A stretch of DNA of 64,000 bases from contig NZ_CP007044.2 of the NCBI RefSeq assembly GCF_000520015.2, positions 744,001-808,000 of the forward strand, written 5' to 3'. The notes beneath the pieces were generated by a model. It saw only the letters and a program-made list of their open reading frames with translations, was not told the origin of the DNA and made no database searches. Source of the DNA: Chania multitudinisentens RB-25 (GTDB taxonomy: Bacteria > Pseudomonadota > Gammaproteobacteria > Enterobacterales > Enterobacteriaceae). Below are positions 51,796-60,140 of this stretch, in pieces (within the stretch, counting starts at the first letter, position 1; every line of letters begins with the position of its first letter). The position numbers were made by a program, and so were the translations under genes.

Positions 51796-52833
51796 ATGAG
51801 AAGACTGCCTATTTTCTTCGTTCTGGACTGCTCAGAGTCTATGATCGGGGAAAGCCTGAAAAAAATGAATGATGGCCTGCAAAGGATCGTCAGTGACCTT
51901 AAAAAAGATCCCCACGCGCTTGAAACCGCCTGGATATCGGTAATTGCTTTTGCCGGAGTAGCAAAAACCATCGTTCCGCTTGTTGAAGTGGTGTCTTTCT
52001 ATACCCCACGTTTGCCAATTGGCGGGGGCACCAACCTGGGGGCCGCCCTACGGGAATTAACCCATCAGCTTGACGAACAGGTCAGGAAAACCACGCACGA
52101 GCGCAAAGGCGACTGGAAACCGGTGGTCTACCTGCTAACGGATGGGCGGCCAACGGATGATGCGGCCCCCGAAATAAAACGCTGGAAAGAGCATTACGCG
52201 AGCAAGGTCAATCTGATCGCCATTGGGCTTGGCCCATCGGCAGATCTCAACATTCTGCGGCAGCTGACGGATAACGCACTGCTGTTCACCGATGCCCAGG
52301 AAGGTGATTTCACCCAGTTCATCAAGTGGATCACCGCTTCCGTTTCTGCGCACAGCCGCAGCGTAGGGGAGGAATCTCCCCCACTGCTTAATCAGACAGA
52401 TCAGATTGTCCGGTTGGCGAAAGACGACGTGGCCAGAACCTATGACGAAAACTGTGTCATCCTGACAGGGCGGTGCAGCAAGTCACGCCGCCCCTATCTG
52501 ATGAAATACGAACGCCCGGCCGTCAATCTTTCTACCCTGGATTTTAAACTCAATATCAACGGCTTCAATCTCAACGGCTGTTTCCCGGTGGATGAGGATT
52601 ATTTTACCTGGAGCGATGAATCAGCCTCGTCTCTACAGGTGAATACCAGTGAACTGCATGGTGTACCGGGTTGCCCATACTGTGGTAATGCCAGCGCGTT
52701 TGCGATGTGTCGTTGTGGCAAATTACTCTGCATCAACGGGCCTGACGACGTTATCTGCCCATGGTGCGATAGGGGGCTCACCTTTAGTGCCAATAGCGGT
52801 GATGATTTTGATGTGAGCCGGGGAAAAGGCTGA
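51796..52833 (+). CDS. terY: TerY-type vWA protein with C-terminal zinc ribbon (TerY3)
   Basis: 345 residues; start at the ATG at 51796 (MRRLPIFFVLD), like the other two copies, with GAGGTG upstream. The vWA domain (about 1-200) has MIDAS VLDCSESM and LLTDGRPTDD. From about residue 225 a different domain follows, ending in paired cysteines CPYCGNA, MCRCGKLLC and CPWC: a zinc ribbon as found on TerY-C type proteins. There is no proline tail. Its stop overlaps the PP2C start codon (TGATG). Confidence 0.9.
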   Translation: MRRLPIFFVLDCSESMIGESLKKMNDGLQRIVSDLKKDPHALETAWISVIAFAGVAKTIVPLVEVVSFYTPRLPIGGGTNLGAALRELTHQLDEQVRKTTHERKGDWKPVVYLLTDGRPTDDAAPEIKRWKEHYASKVNLIAIGLGPSADLNILRQLTDNALLFTDAQEGDFTQFIKWITASVSAHSRSVGEESPPLLNQTDQIVRLAKDDVARTYDENCVILTGRCSKSRRPYLMKYERPAVNLSTLDFKLNINGFNLNGCFPVDEDYFTWSDESASSLQVNTSELHGVPGCPYCGNASAFAMCRCGKLLCINGPDDVICPWCDRGLTFSANSGDDFDVSRGKG

Positions 52834-54443
52834 TGAAAGAGCATAACAAGCTGCACCAGAAAATATTGAGCCTGATTCTGGCAGAAACTGGGGCAACGGC
52901 GGAACTTGCTGAGTTGCAGGAGGATGAAGATCTTGGTGCGTTGCTCGCAACCATCATTGCAAAAGTGGCAGCCAGTCAAACAGCAGGCGTGGCCGATATA
53001 ACGCTTGATGTCCTGTCTGAACAACCATTGGTGCCGCTTGCCGATGAGCCAGAGGCCAGTATTGAGCCCGCCGCCGCAGACACTCTTGAGGTTGCAAACA
53101 GCCCCCTGACACTCCCAGATGACAATCCCGTAGCAACCCCACCCACGGCTGGCAGCGCGGCATGGCAGGTCATGCAATTTCCGCCACCTGTAACACCACC
53201 TGAAGCCGCTACCCCTCCCTTGAAGCCCGGCCAGGTGCCAACCGCCAGCGCGGTAAACAGCGCACCTCTTTTTATACAGCCGGTGGCAAGAATCAACATT
53301 GCCAATGCCCGTACCGGTGTCATGTTCCATTCCACTGTCGATATCACACTGGATAATGGCGCAATAGCTGAAGTGCTGGATGTGTCTTTTAGTAAAGATA
53401 TCGGCATCACCTTTGATCAGGCTACGTGTTCGCTGTCAGGCACACCAACCGAAAGTGGCGACCTTGAGATAACGGTAACCTGGTCTTGCCCTACCACGCC
53501 GCAAGGTTCAACCAAGGTATTGTTTATTGTGAATCCCGATCCGCGCAGTTTATGGAAGATTGTCGAACCTCCGGCTGATGCCCGTTATTTTAAACAGCAT
53601 ATCGATCATCAACATATTCAAGGGCCTGGCGTGAACCTTGTGGCGGCCAGCCGCAGAGGGCGCTCACATGAACATGCGGGAAGCTTTCGGGATGACGATT
53701 TCTATATCGCCAGCAATGCCGCGACTGGCTGGAACATCATGCTGGTGGCCGACGGTGCGGGCAGCGCCAAAAATTCGCGTGAAGGTTCCCGCATCGTGAC
53801 AGAAACGGTGGGAAATTATCTGGCAACGCTGCTGAATGGTGACAAAGGCCAGGAACTGAAAGCACGTATTCTAAGCTGGACATCAGACGATCAACGCCTG
53901 GTCTGGGATGCCTTTAACCGCTTGTTCCAGCAAGCTTCCGTCATTGCCGTCAACAATATCAGCAATGAATCAATATTGGCTGACGAAAGCGTCAAATCCT
54001 ATTCAACCACTTTGCTGGCTGCCGTTTCATTCCGTCACGGTGCTGAACTGTTCGCTGCCTCTTTCTGGATGGGCGATGGTGTGATTGCCGTTTACGGGCC
54101 GACAGGGAAAGTGCGCGTATTGGGTACTCCAGACAGCGGTGAATATGCTGGCCAGACGCGTTTTCTGGATGCCGATGCCGTACAAGACCCGAATTTCAGT
54201 AAGCGCATCAGCATCGGTAAATGGGCGGAAATATCGCATTTGGTGCTGATGACCGATGGTGTTTCCGATCCCCGGTTTGAAACAGATAACGGCTTACACA
54301 ATAGCCAGAAGTGGGATGCATTGATCTCGGAGATCACGCCCTGCTTGAGCGATGACTCGCAGCCCGCAGAGCGGCTTGCTGAATGGCTGAACTTCTTCTC
54401 TCCGGGTAACCACGATGATCGCACTCTTGTCGTCTCGTGGTAA
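52833..54443 (+). CDS. PP2C-family protein phosphatase of the TerY-P triad
   Basis: 536 residues. An N-terminal helical part (about 1-70) is followed by a Pro/Ala-rich linker (about 85-145), then an immunoglobulin-like beta-domain (about 150-235; GITFDQATCSLSGTPTESGD is the putative Ig motif). The PP2C domain covers about 255-536, with SFRDDDFYIAS (Asp287-289), LVADGAGSAKNS (Asp307, Gly308), LMTDGVSDPRF and a final NHDDRTLVVSW, together giving the metal-binding Asp set. It would reverse the phosphorylation made by the kinase encoded next. Translation is coupled to terY3. Confidence 0.92.
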   Translation: MKEHNKLHQKILSLILAETGATAELAELQEDEDLGALLATIIAKVAASQTAGVADITLDVLSEQPLVPLADEPEASIEPAAADTLEVANSPLTLPDDNPVATPPTAGSAAWQVMQFPPPVTPPEAATPPLKPGQVPTASAVNSAPLFIQPVARINIANARTGVMFHSTVDITLDNGAIAEVLDVSFSKDIGITFDQATCSLSGTPTESGDLEITVTWSCPTTPQGSTKVLFIVNPDPRSLWKIVEPPADARYFKQHIDHQHIQGPGVNLVAASRRGRSHEHAGSFRDDDFYIASNAATGWNIMLVADGAGSAKNSREGSRIVTETVGNYLATLLNGDKGQELKARILSWTSDDQRLVWDAFNRLFQQASVIAVNNISNESILADESVKSYSTTLLAAVSFRHGAELFAASFWMGDGVIAVYGPTGKVRVLGTPDSGEYAGQTRFLDADAVQDPNFSKRISIGKWAEISHLVLMTDGVSDPRFETDNGLHNSQKWDALISEITPCLSDDSQPAERLAEWLNFFSPGNHDDRTLVVSW

Positions 54444-54473
54444 ATGGACTGAACTACATGGCTGGTAAGTAAT

Positions 54474-55973
54474 ATGGCAAATATCGTTACGTGTACAACC
54501 AAGGATGGGGTAACCATCCAGTATGTTGATGAAGTTATCGGTTCGGGTTCCATGAAGGATGTCTACTTTTCCCCCGATAAGTCTTACGTCGTGGCATTCT
54601 ACAAAAAACCGCAGAATGAACAGGCAAAGGAACGCATCGACATGATAACCGGCCGCTACCGGGAGAATATCTTTGAGCAGGCTGGCGGAGATTATTGGAA
54701 AGGGCTTTTTTGCTGGCCCACCAGCGTAGTGGAACATGATGGGAAAATCGGGATTGTGGTGCCCACCTATCAAAGCCACTTTTTCTTTAAATACGGTTCA
54801 AAGAATAATGACTTTCTGGGCATTAAGGGCCGGGAAAAGGAAGGCAAATGGTTTGCCAGCGCCAATAATCAGAATAAGTTCCTGGACCCGCGCGAACGCG
54901 GCAATATCCTGAGCTACCTCAAAGTCTGTTTAATGCTGACGAGAGCCGTCAGGCGCATGCACGCTGCTGGTCTGTGCCATAGCGATCTCAGCTATAAAAA
55001 CGTTCTGATCGATCCTGAACAGGGACACGCCTGCATCATCGATGTCGATGGTTTGGTGGTGCCAGGGAAATATCCGCCCGACGTGGTAGGCACCCCGGAT
55101 TTTATTGCCCCTGAAGTGGTGAAAACCAGTCATCTGCCGAAAGAAGATCCCCAGCGGATTTTACCCAGCATCGCTACCGACAGGCATGCGCTGTCCGTTC
55201 TGATTTATATGTATCTCTTTTACCGCCACCCGCTGCGTGGCGGTAAAATTCATGATCTGGATGACGAGATGCGCGATGAATCGCTGGCCATGGGGGAAAA
55301 GGCGGTCTTTATTGAACACCCAACCGATCACAGCAACGCAGTCAAGTTGAACCAGATCTCTCCCTTTTCCCAGCCTTGGGCCGATCCCCAAAAAGTACCT
55401 TATACCATTATGGGCCCCTATCTGACCCCCCTGTTCGATAAGGCATTCATTGACGGCTTGCATGACCCATCCAAACGGCCAACGGCCGATGAATGGGAAA
55501 CCGCCCTGGTTAAAACTATTGACCTGATACAGCCTTGCCAAAACGTTGCCTGTGAACAAAAGTGGTATGTTTTCTCCGGTACAACTCAACCCGTCTGCCC
55601 TTATTGCGGGAGACCGTTCAAAGGGAAGCTGCCGATTCTGAATCTTTACTCATCGCGTAAAACTGGGAGTTACCGGCCAGACGATCATCGCCTGATGGTA
55701 TGGAGCGGCCAATCAATCTATGCCTGGCATGTTAACCGCCTGATAGCGCCCAATGAGCGAACGTCAGACGCGCAAAAAAAACGCGTTGGCTATTTCGTCT
55801 ACCATAATGACCAGTGGTGGCTGGTCAATGAAGGAATCAGCGGGCTCCTATCCTTACCGGACAAAACAGTAATCGCGATTGGTGAAAAACTGGCCCTTAA
55901 CGACGGCACTCAATTCGTCCTTTCAACCGAAGAAGGTGGCCGCTTGGTGGTGGTCCAACTGGTATCAAACTAG
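54474..55973 (+). CDS. Protein kinase of the TerY-P triad, with zinc ribbon and FHA-like tail
   Basis: 499 residues. The Ser/Thr kinase-like domain (about 15-345) has the G-loop IGSGSMKDVY, a Lys in AFYKKP, the catalytic loop HSDLSYKN (His169, Asp171, Asn176) and DVDG at 190-193 in place of DFG. After it come paired cysteines (CQNVACEQ, VCPYCGRP) forming a zinc ribbon (about 353-385). A C-terminal all-beta region follows (WHVNRLIAPNER, GYFVYHNDQWWLVNEG, LALNDGTQFVLS), which reads like an FHA domain. It is the last gene of the operon, 30 bp after the phosphatase. Confidence 0.9.
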   Translation: MANIVTCTTKDGVTIQYVDEVIGSGSMKDVYFSPDKSYVVAFYKKPQNEQAKERIDMITGRYRENIFEQAGGDYWKGLFCWPTSVVEHDGKIGIVVPTYQSHFFFKYGSKNNDFLGIKGREKEGKWFASANNQNKFLDPRERGNILSYLKVCLMLTRAVRRMHAAGLCHSDLSYKNVLIDPEQGHACIIDVDGLVVPGKYPPDVVGTPDFIAPEVVKTSHLPKEDPQRILPSIATDRHALSVLIYMYLFYRHPLRGGKIHDLDDEMRDESLAMGEKAVFIEHPTDHSNAVKLNQISPFSQPWADPQKVPYTIMGPYLTPLFDKAFIDGLHDPSKRPTADEWETALVKTIDLIQPCQNVACEQKWYVFSGTTQPVCPYCGRPFKGKLPILNLYSSRKTGSYRPDDHRLMVWSGQSIYAWHVNRLIAPNERTSDAQKKRVGYFVYHNDQWWLVNEGISGLLSLPDKTVIAIGEKLALNDGTQFVLSTEEGGRLVVVQLVSN

Positions 55974-56222
55974 CGTTTGCCGGAAGCCAATAGATCAGGG
56001 CGAGGAGGTGCCATACGGCACTCTTCGCCCGAAACTGCGTGATGCCCCGATAATCCCCAGTCAATACAGAGTATTAAGTAAATATGTTCCCCAAGACTTC
56101 ACGCAGAGTTCAATAAAATGTGGCGGTTGGGATGACTGGGAGCGCGAAATACGCCAGTCAGAGTGGCATAAAGGCCCGGTTGGTGTACCAAGCACCTTGC
56201 TTACGCCAATAAAACGCAAAAA
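55974..56222. other. Region after the kinase gene; nothing certain
   Basis: About 250 bp between the kinase stop and the small membrane ORF on the opposite strand. A plus-strand frame runs through to 56226 in another phase but begins inside the kinase gene and has no ribosome site of its own. No terminator with a good U-run was seen. Confidence 0.3.
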
Positions 56223-56315
56223 TTAACTCACCCGCAAATAAGCAAATAGGAGAGCGAGCAAAATCACAATGACAGCGGTGGCTATCGCCAGGCGTTCAGC
56301 AAACAGACGGCGCAT
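56223..56315 (-). CDS. Small single-span membrane protein, 30 residues
   Basis: A short frame MRRLFAERLAIATAVIVILL continues with ALLFAYLRVS and stop. A basic N-terminus and one hydrophobic helix (about residues 9-26) make an N-in membrane peptide. GAGGAG lies seven bases before the ATG, an almost ideal ribosome site, and the frame starts 11 bp after the stop of the ferric-reductase-like gene on the same strand, so it is probably co-expressed. I recognise no family. It may be an accessory subunit of the reductase. Confidence 0.65.
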   Translation of the reverse strand: MRRLFAERLAIATAVIVILLALLFAYLRVS

Positions 56316-56326
56316 CAGCGTTCTCC

Positions 56327-57643
56327 TCAAGCAAAGTGATAACGTTCAGAATGGTAGCGGGATAGCGGTACATTCAGCTCAGAAAGTGCTTTCTCTATGG
56401 CATCCATCATGACGTTCGGCCCACAAATAAAGTATTCGTGCTCGGCATAACCGGGTGGCAGATGCCGTTTAAACAACTCTGCGTCAATAAATCCCCGTTC
56501 ACCTGCCCACTCTGCCGAGGGGTGGGTCAGCACATGCACAACCGTCAGATTCATTCTTTTTTCCAACGCGTCCAACTCTTCGCGAAAAGTAATCGACTCC
56601 CAATCTTTGCTGCCATAAATCAGGATTATTGGCCGCTGGTCACCGCGATCGGCCTGTGTACGGATAATGCTCATCATCGGCGTGATCCCGACTCCCCCCG
56701 CAACCAGGATACGCATATCAGCGTGCTTCCCTAACGTGAACGCACCGTAAGGGCCGTCAAGATAAACGCGTTGTCCGATTGGTAGCGACTGGATACGGCT
56801 GGTAAAGTCACCCAGGTTACGAATGGACATTTCAACACGGCCATCTTGTACCTCTGCGCTGGACGAAAATGAAAATGGATGACCAGTGATGTTAAACGGA
56901 TTACCCCACACGGTCAGCCAGCCAAATTGCCCGGGCAAAAAACGGAAACCAGAGTGCCCTTCCGGCTGCATTAATAGCGTGGTGGTACCACCACGTTCCT
57001 GGCGAACCGCCGTAATCCGGTAAGGCTTCCGTAGCATGAACAGCGGTTTGAATACGCGAATGTACAACAGCAGCCCAAGCCAGAACACAATCAGCGCAAT
57101 CCACAATCCACGTTTCCAAGGATCATCCAGATAGAAACTCCAACCAATCATATGCAGAACCCCTGCTACCAGAGCAACGAGTGCCAAGACGATATGAGTC
57201 AGGTGCCAGGTTTCATAACGGATCTTCAGCTGTACGCGCCAAAGCGCCATAATGACCAGAGCGATCAGTGAATAGGTGGAGAGTGCGGCAAACCGGGCGC
57301 GCCATGGTGCTTCGATAAAGTTAAGCAATGCCAGCAGGTCTGGACGAATAACAAACAGAATGATCGGATGGGCAATGACTAGCCCGACAGCAATCAGCGA
57401 GATACGGCGGTGAAAATGATAAATGACATCTTCACCCAATGGCTCGGTCACGTAACGAAAACGGGCCGTCAGACCAACTTGTAGCCCCATCATAGCCAGC
57501 CCGGCGTAACCTAGGGCAACCGAAAATTCGGTCCAAAAATCACGCGCAGGTGGCATTGCGCCCAGTAATAACGCAAACAATGGAGCAAGAATAAAAAATA
57601 GATATATCAGCAGCCAACCTATACTGCGGAACCCATAACTCAT
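56327..57643 (-). CDS. Ferric reductase-like transmembrane flavocytochrome
   Basis: 438 residues. About six N-terminal membrane helices (roughly 8-200) form a ferric-reductase/NOX-type haem domain, with His residues in VIAHPIILF and WHLTHIVLALVALVAGVLHM. Then comes a ferredoxin-NADP-reductase-type FAD domain (GHPFSFSS, the HPF-type FAD motif; YLDGPYGAFTL) and an NAD(P) domain (VAGGVGITPMMSI, then YFICGPNVMMDAIE). It transfers electrons from cytosolic NAD(P)H across the membrane, probably to ferric iron or oxygen. It is not the SDR-type MsrQ, as it carries its own flavin domain. Confidence 0.9.
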   Translation of the reverse strand: MSYGFRSIGWLLIYLFFILAPLFALLLGAMPPARDFWTEFSVALGYAGLAMMGLQVGLTARFRYVTEPLGEDVIYHFHRRISLIAVGLVIAHPIILFVIRPDLLALLNFIEAPWRARFAALSTYSLIALVIMALWRVQLKIRYETWHLTHIVLALVALVAGVLHMIGWSFYLDDPWKRGLWIALIVFWLGLLLYIRVFKPLFMLRKPYRITAVRQERGGTTTLLMQPEGHSGFRFLPGQFGWLTVWGNPFNITGHPFSFSSSAEVQDGRVEMSIRNLGDFTSRIQSLPIGQRVYLDGPYGAFTLGKHADMRILVAGGVGITPMMSIIRTQADRGDQRPIILIYGSKDWESITFREELDALEKRMNLTVVHVLTHPSAEWAGERGFIDAELFKRHLPPGYAEHEYFICGPNVMMDAIEKALSELNVPLSRYHSERYHFA

Positions 57644-58094
57644 CGGTTATATCCCTGTAAAATATATTAATATCAGTATAGTTCAGCGATCACAGGGATC
57701 GCGTTAGATACCTAATTTGATGATGTAAAAGTGATTATTTACTCGGGATAATAACCCCTAAATACTTTTGCTTGCAAAGGCCCGAGCCACTTGTGAAACA
57801 TATTCCAGATGATTTTGGTTATCAGCGTTCGTGCTGGAGCACAAAGCTACTGGCAGGTTCATGGACCACAAAAACGTGTGGTAACAAAAATATTATCTGG
57901 TCGGCGTTTCATGACACAATAGCCCGTAATCATCAGTGCCGTTCAATGTGACCATTGCTAAAAAAGGTTCACCACTTTATGAAAAACGCCAGTCCATTCC
58001 CCCGAAGGAAAACATGGTCTGGTAAAAGTGTAGCGATATTAAGCCATTTAGCTTTCTCATTTAACCAATAGATTAGGATACATTAATTAATTTT
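57644..58094. other. 451-bp divergent intergenic region
   Basis: Separates the ferric-reductase-like gene from the accessory cluster on the right. GCGATC and GATCGC (57686-57702) form a small inverted repeat near the reductase start. It should hold both promoters; I could not fix them. Confidence 0.4.
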
Positions 58095-59369
58095 ATGGCA
58101 GTAATATCACGTCGTCAGAGCGGTTATTTACCCCGAAATGTGATCAATGCCCCGGAAGTGAAACAGGCGATCAGGGGCCGTAGCCAGCAGCGAACCGATC
58201 CCCTGGCCATAACCCAGTGGTTAGAGAACCATTTTTTTCGCTGGGTGATAGGCAGCTTTCCCCAGGCCAAAGAGATCAACTCTATCTCTGATTACATATT
58301 GTATGTTGGTGCAGAGTCTTCAGTTCCCGACTGGTTAACGGCACGATTATTACCCCAGAAGGAAGAAGAGGCCTCGTGTTCCAACGCAGAGCAACCGATT
58401 TATTACCTGAACCCCAATCACCTGCAGCTTTTACAAAAAGAGCAAATCCTGGTCGAATTTCTTAGCTCACGGCTTGATGACAATCCACTAAGTCGTAAAT
58501 TGCAGCGTATTACCTGCTCGCAGGCTTTAGCCATGTGGCAAGCTGAACATGAGAAGATGCAGCGAGCCAGGCGAGCGAAGGGCTGGTCACCGAACAGTGG
58601 CCTGGGGCTAAAAGAGGTGCTACAGGTTACTAATGGTGCAATTTTCGAATTTATTGCCCACCACTCAGCGCTACGTGAAGAAATGGCTTATGAATCGCGA
58701 CATATGCAACATTGCGTCGGACATTTTGCCTCTAATCGTGATTTCAGTGGCGGCTATGGGGAATTTTACGCAGAAAAAGTTGAAACTGGTCAGCTCCGTT
58801 TGTTTACTTTACGTAGCCAGGGAAATATGCCCCACGTGACTATCGCACTTGATGTTGATAACCAACAATTAAAAATAAATCAAATCAAGGGTAAACAAAA
58901 CCGCTACCCGATTAGAAAATATGCCGAAGATGTTCTGCGTCTATTACAGCTTTTACAGCCATTACCAGAGCGCCACCCCGATTGTGAAGGTATGGGAGTG
59001 GTCTATGAGAGAGATAAAGAACAGCCAAAAAATGATGGCTGGAAGTTTATTAGTGAAGTTCAGCAGTTGGATTTTTTACTCAGCGTTATGAATAATAATT
59101 TTCATCTGATTGAACATTTTGCTCATCCCCCCGCTATTTTACAGTGGCTTCTGCTACGTGGTGCCCCTAAAGAGCTTCATCGCTTACGCAGCATTGAACC
59201 CGCAGTGGCGGCGGCAGCTCGCCTGATGCTTGATAAGGCACAGTGGCCAACTATTTTGCAAGACAATACGCCTGAACCAAGAACTTATAGCATCGAAGGG
59301 ATCGCTATCCCGGAATGGATTCTTGCGCCATTGAGTACCAATGCCTCCACCAAGGAGTTCACGGGATGA
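58095..59369 (+). CDS. PcfJ-like domain protein
   Basis: 424 residues. The diagnostic stretch lies at about 200-285: ESRHMQHCVGHFAS, LRLFTLRSQGNMPHVTIALD and INQIKGKQNRYP, which is the PcfJ pattern (MxHCVGxY, a short strand pair, PhxTh, QhxGKxNxxP). The N-terminal 190 residues are unlike anything I know. PcfJ was first noted on enterococcal conjugative plasmids, and its biochemical role is not established. The ATG lies after an A+T-rich leader with a poor ribosome site. The stop overlaps the next start as ATGA. Confidence 0.8.
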   Translation: MAVISRRQSGYLPRNVINAPEVKQAIRGRSQQRTDPLAITQWLENHFFRWVIGSFPQAKEINSISDYILYVGAESSVPDWLTARLLPQKEEEASCSNAEQPIYYLNPNHLQLLQKEQILVEFLSSRLDDNPLSRKLQRITCSQALAMWQAEHEKMQRARRAKGWSPNSGLGLKEVLQVTNGAIFEFIAHHSALREEMAYESRHMQHCVGHFASNRDFSGGYGEFYAEKVETGQLRLFTLRSQGNMPHVTIALDVDNQQLKINQIKGKQNRYPIRKYAEDVLRLLQLLQPLPERHPDCEGMGVVYERDKEQPKNDGWKFISEVQQLDFLLSVMNNNFHLIEHFAHPPAILQWLLLRGAPKELHRLRSIEPAVAAAARLMLDKAQWPTILQDNTPEPRTYSIEGIAIPEWILAPLSTNASTKEFTG

Positions 59370-60088
59370 GTGCACTCATTACATTCTTTTTTCTTGGCCT
59401 GGGCATTTATTTCTTCGGGAAAACACAGCGTAGTAAGTATCGTCAGTTGATAGCCGAAGAGCGCGCAAAGGATGCCGCAGCAGCCAGACTGACTTGTCAT
59501 GACAGGCGCCGTTGGGCGCTGGCGCTGGCCGATATTCTGTTTATCCGTAATCAACTGCCGCATAACGTCACAACGCTGGACCTTCAGCTATCTGAAGTGA
59601 AACGGCAGCAATTGTCAGAACAGTTATTGAAAGAATTAGGCATAGCGGATAATGCCAGTGATGAATATCGCCGTGAACATGTGGAGAGGAGCCTACGTCT
59701 ATGGATATCGGGAGTCGGTCAAGCCCCGGCTGCTTTTTATGAAGAGATGGCAACCCGTGGGCAAGTGAGAGACGCCATTGCATTTGACTGTATGAGAACA
59801 GCTTTTCTAGTTCGCTGTATGGCTGGCTTGGGCTGGTGTAACCATAATGATGCCTGGTTGATATTGTTACTTAATGCCCAACGTGCCCAAGATAGTTTTG
59901 TTAGTTGGCAAGATTACGGTGCCGCTTATGCCCGTGCGCGTCACATATGGTTAGAACTCATGCAAACACCCCCACAGATGATGGATCGTGCTGCATTGGA
60001 AATTAAAGAATATCTGGCCCGGCAAGACAATAACTGGAATCGCTGCCCTTGGCAGGAATATAAAATTTTTGTTTTGGAACAACAGTAA
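59366..60088 (+). CDS. DUF1266 protein with N-terminal membrane anchor
   Basis: 240 residues, start at the ATG at 59366 with AAGGAG nine bases upstream; it overlaps the previous stop (ATGA), so the two proteins are made together. One hydrophobic helix (about 3-18) anchors it. The rest is a DUF1266 domain: AFDCMRTAFLVRCMAGLGW, then NHNDAWLILLLNAQRA and FVSWQDYGAAYARARHIW. E. coli homologues (YbeR, YbeU) sit beside Sel1-repeat and DnaJ-like genes, a similar setting; their function is unknown. Confidence 0.8.
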   Translation: MSALITFFFLGLGIYFFGKTQRSKYRQLIAEERAKDAAAARLTCHDRRRWALALADILFIRNQLPHNVTTLDLQLSEVKRQQLSEQLLKELGIADNASDEYRREHVERSLRLWISGVGQAPAAFYEEMATRGQVRDAIAFDCMRTAFLVRCMAGLGWCNHNDAWLILLLNAQRAQDSFVSWQDYGAAYARARHIWLELMQTPPQMMDRAALEIKEYLARQDNNWNRCPWQEYKIFVLEQQ

Positions 60089-60140
60089 CATTTTTATTGG
60101 TGGCACCTTTTTATTTCATCGTCAAACGGAGTAAAGAACC

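Noticed and set aside
55879..56226. 115-codon frame overlapping the 3' end of the kinase gene
   Set aside because: Starts inside the kinase in another phase and has no ribosome site; the tail after 55973 matches nothing I know.
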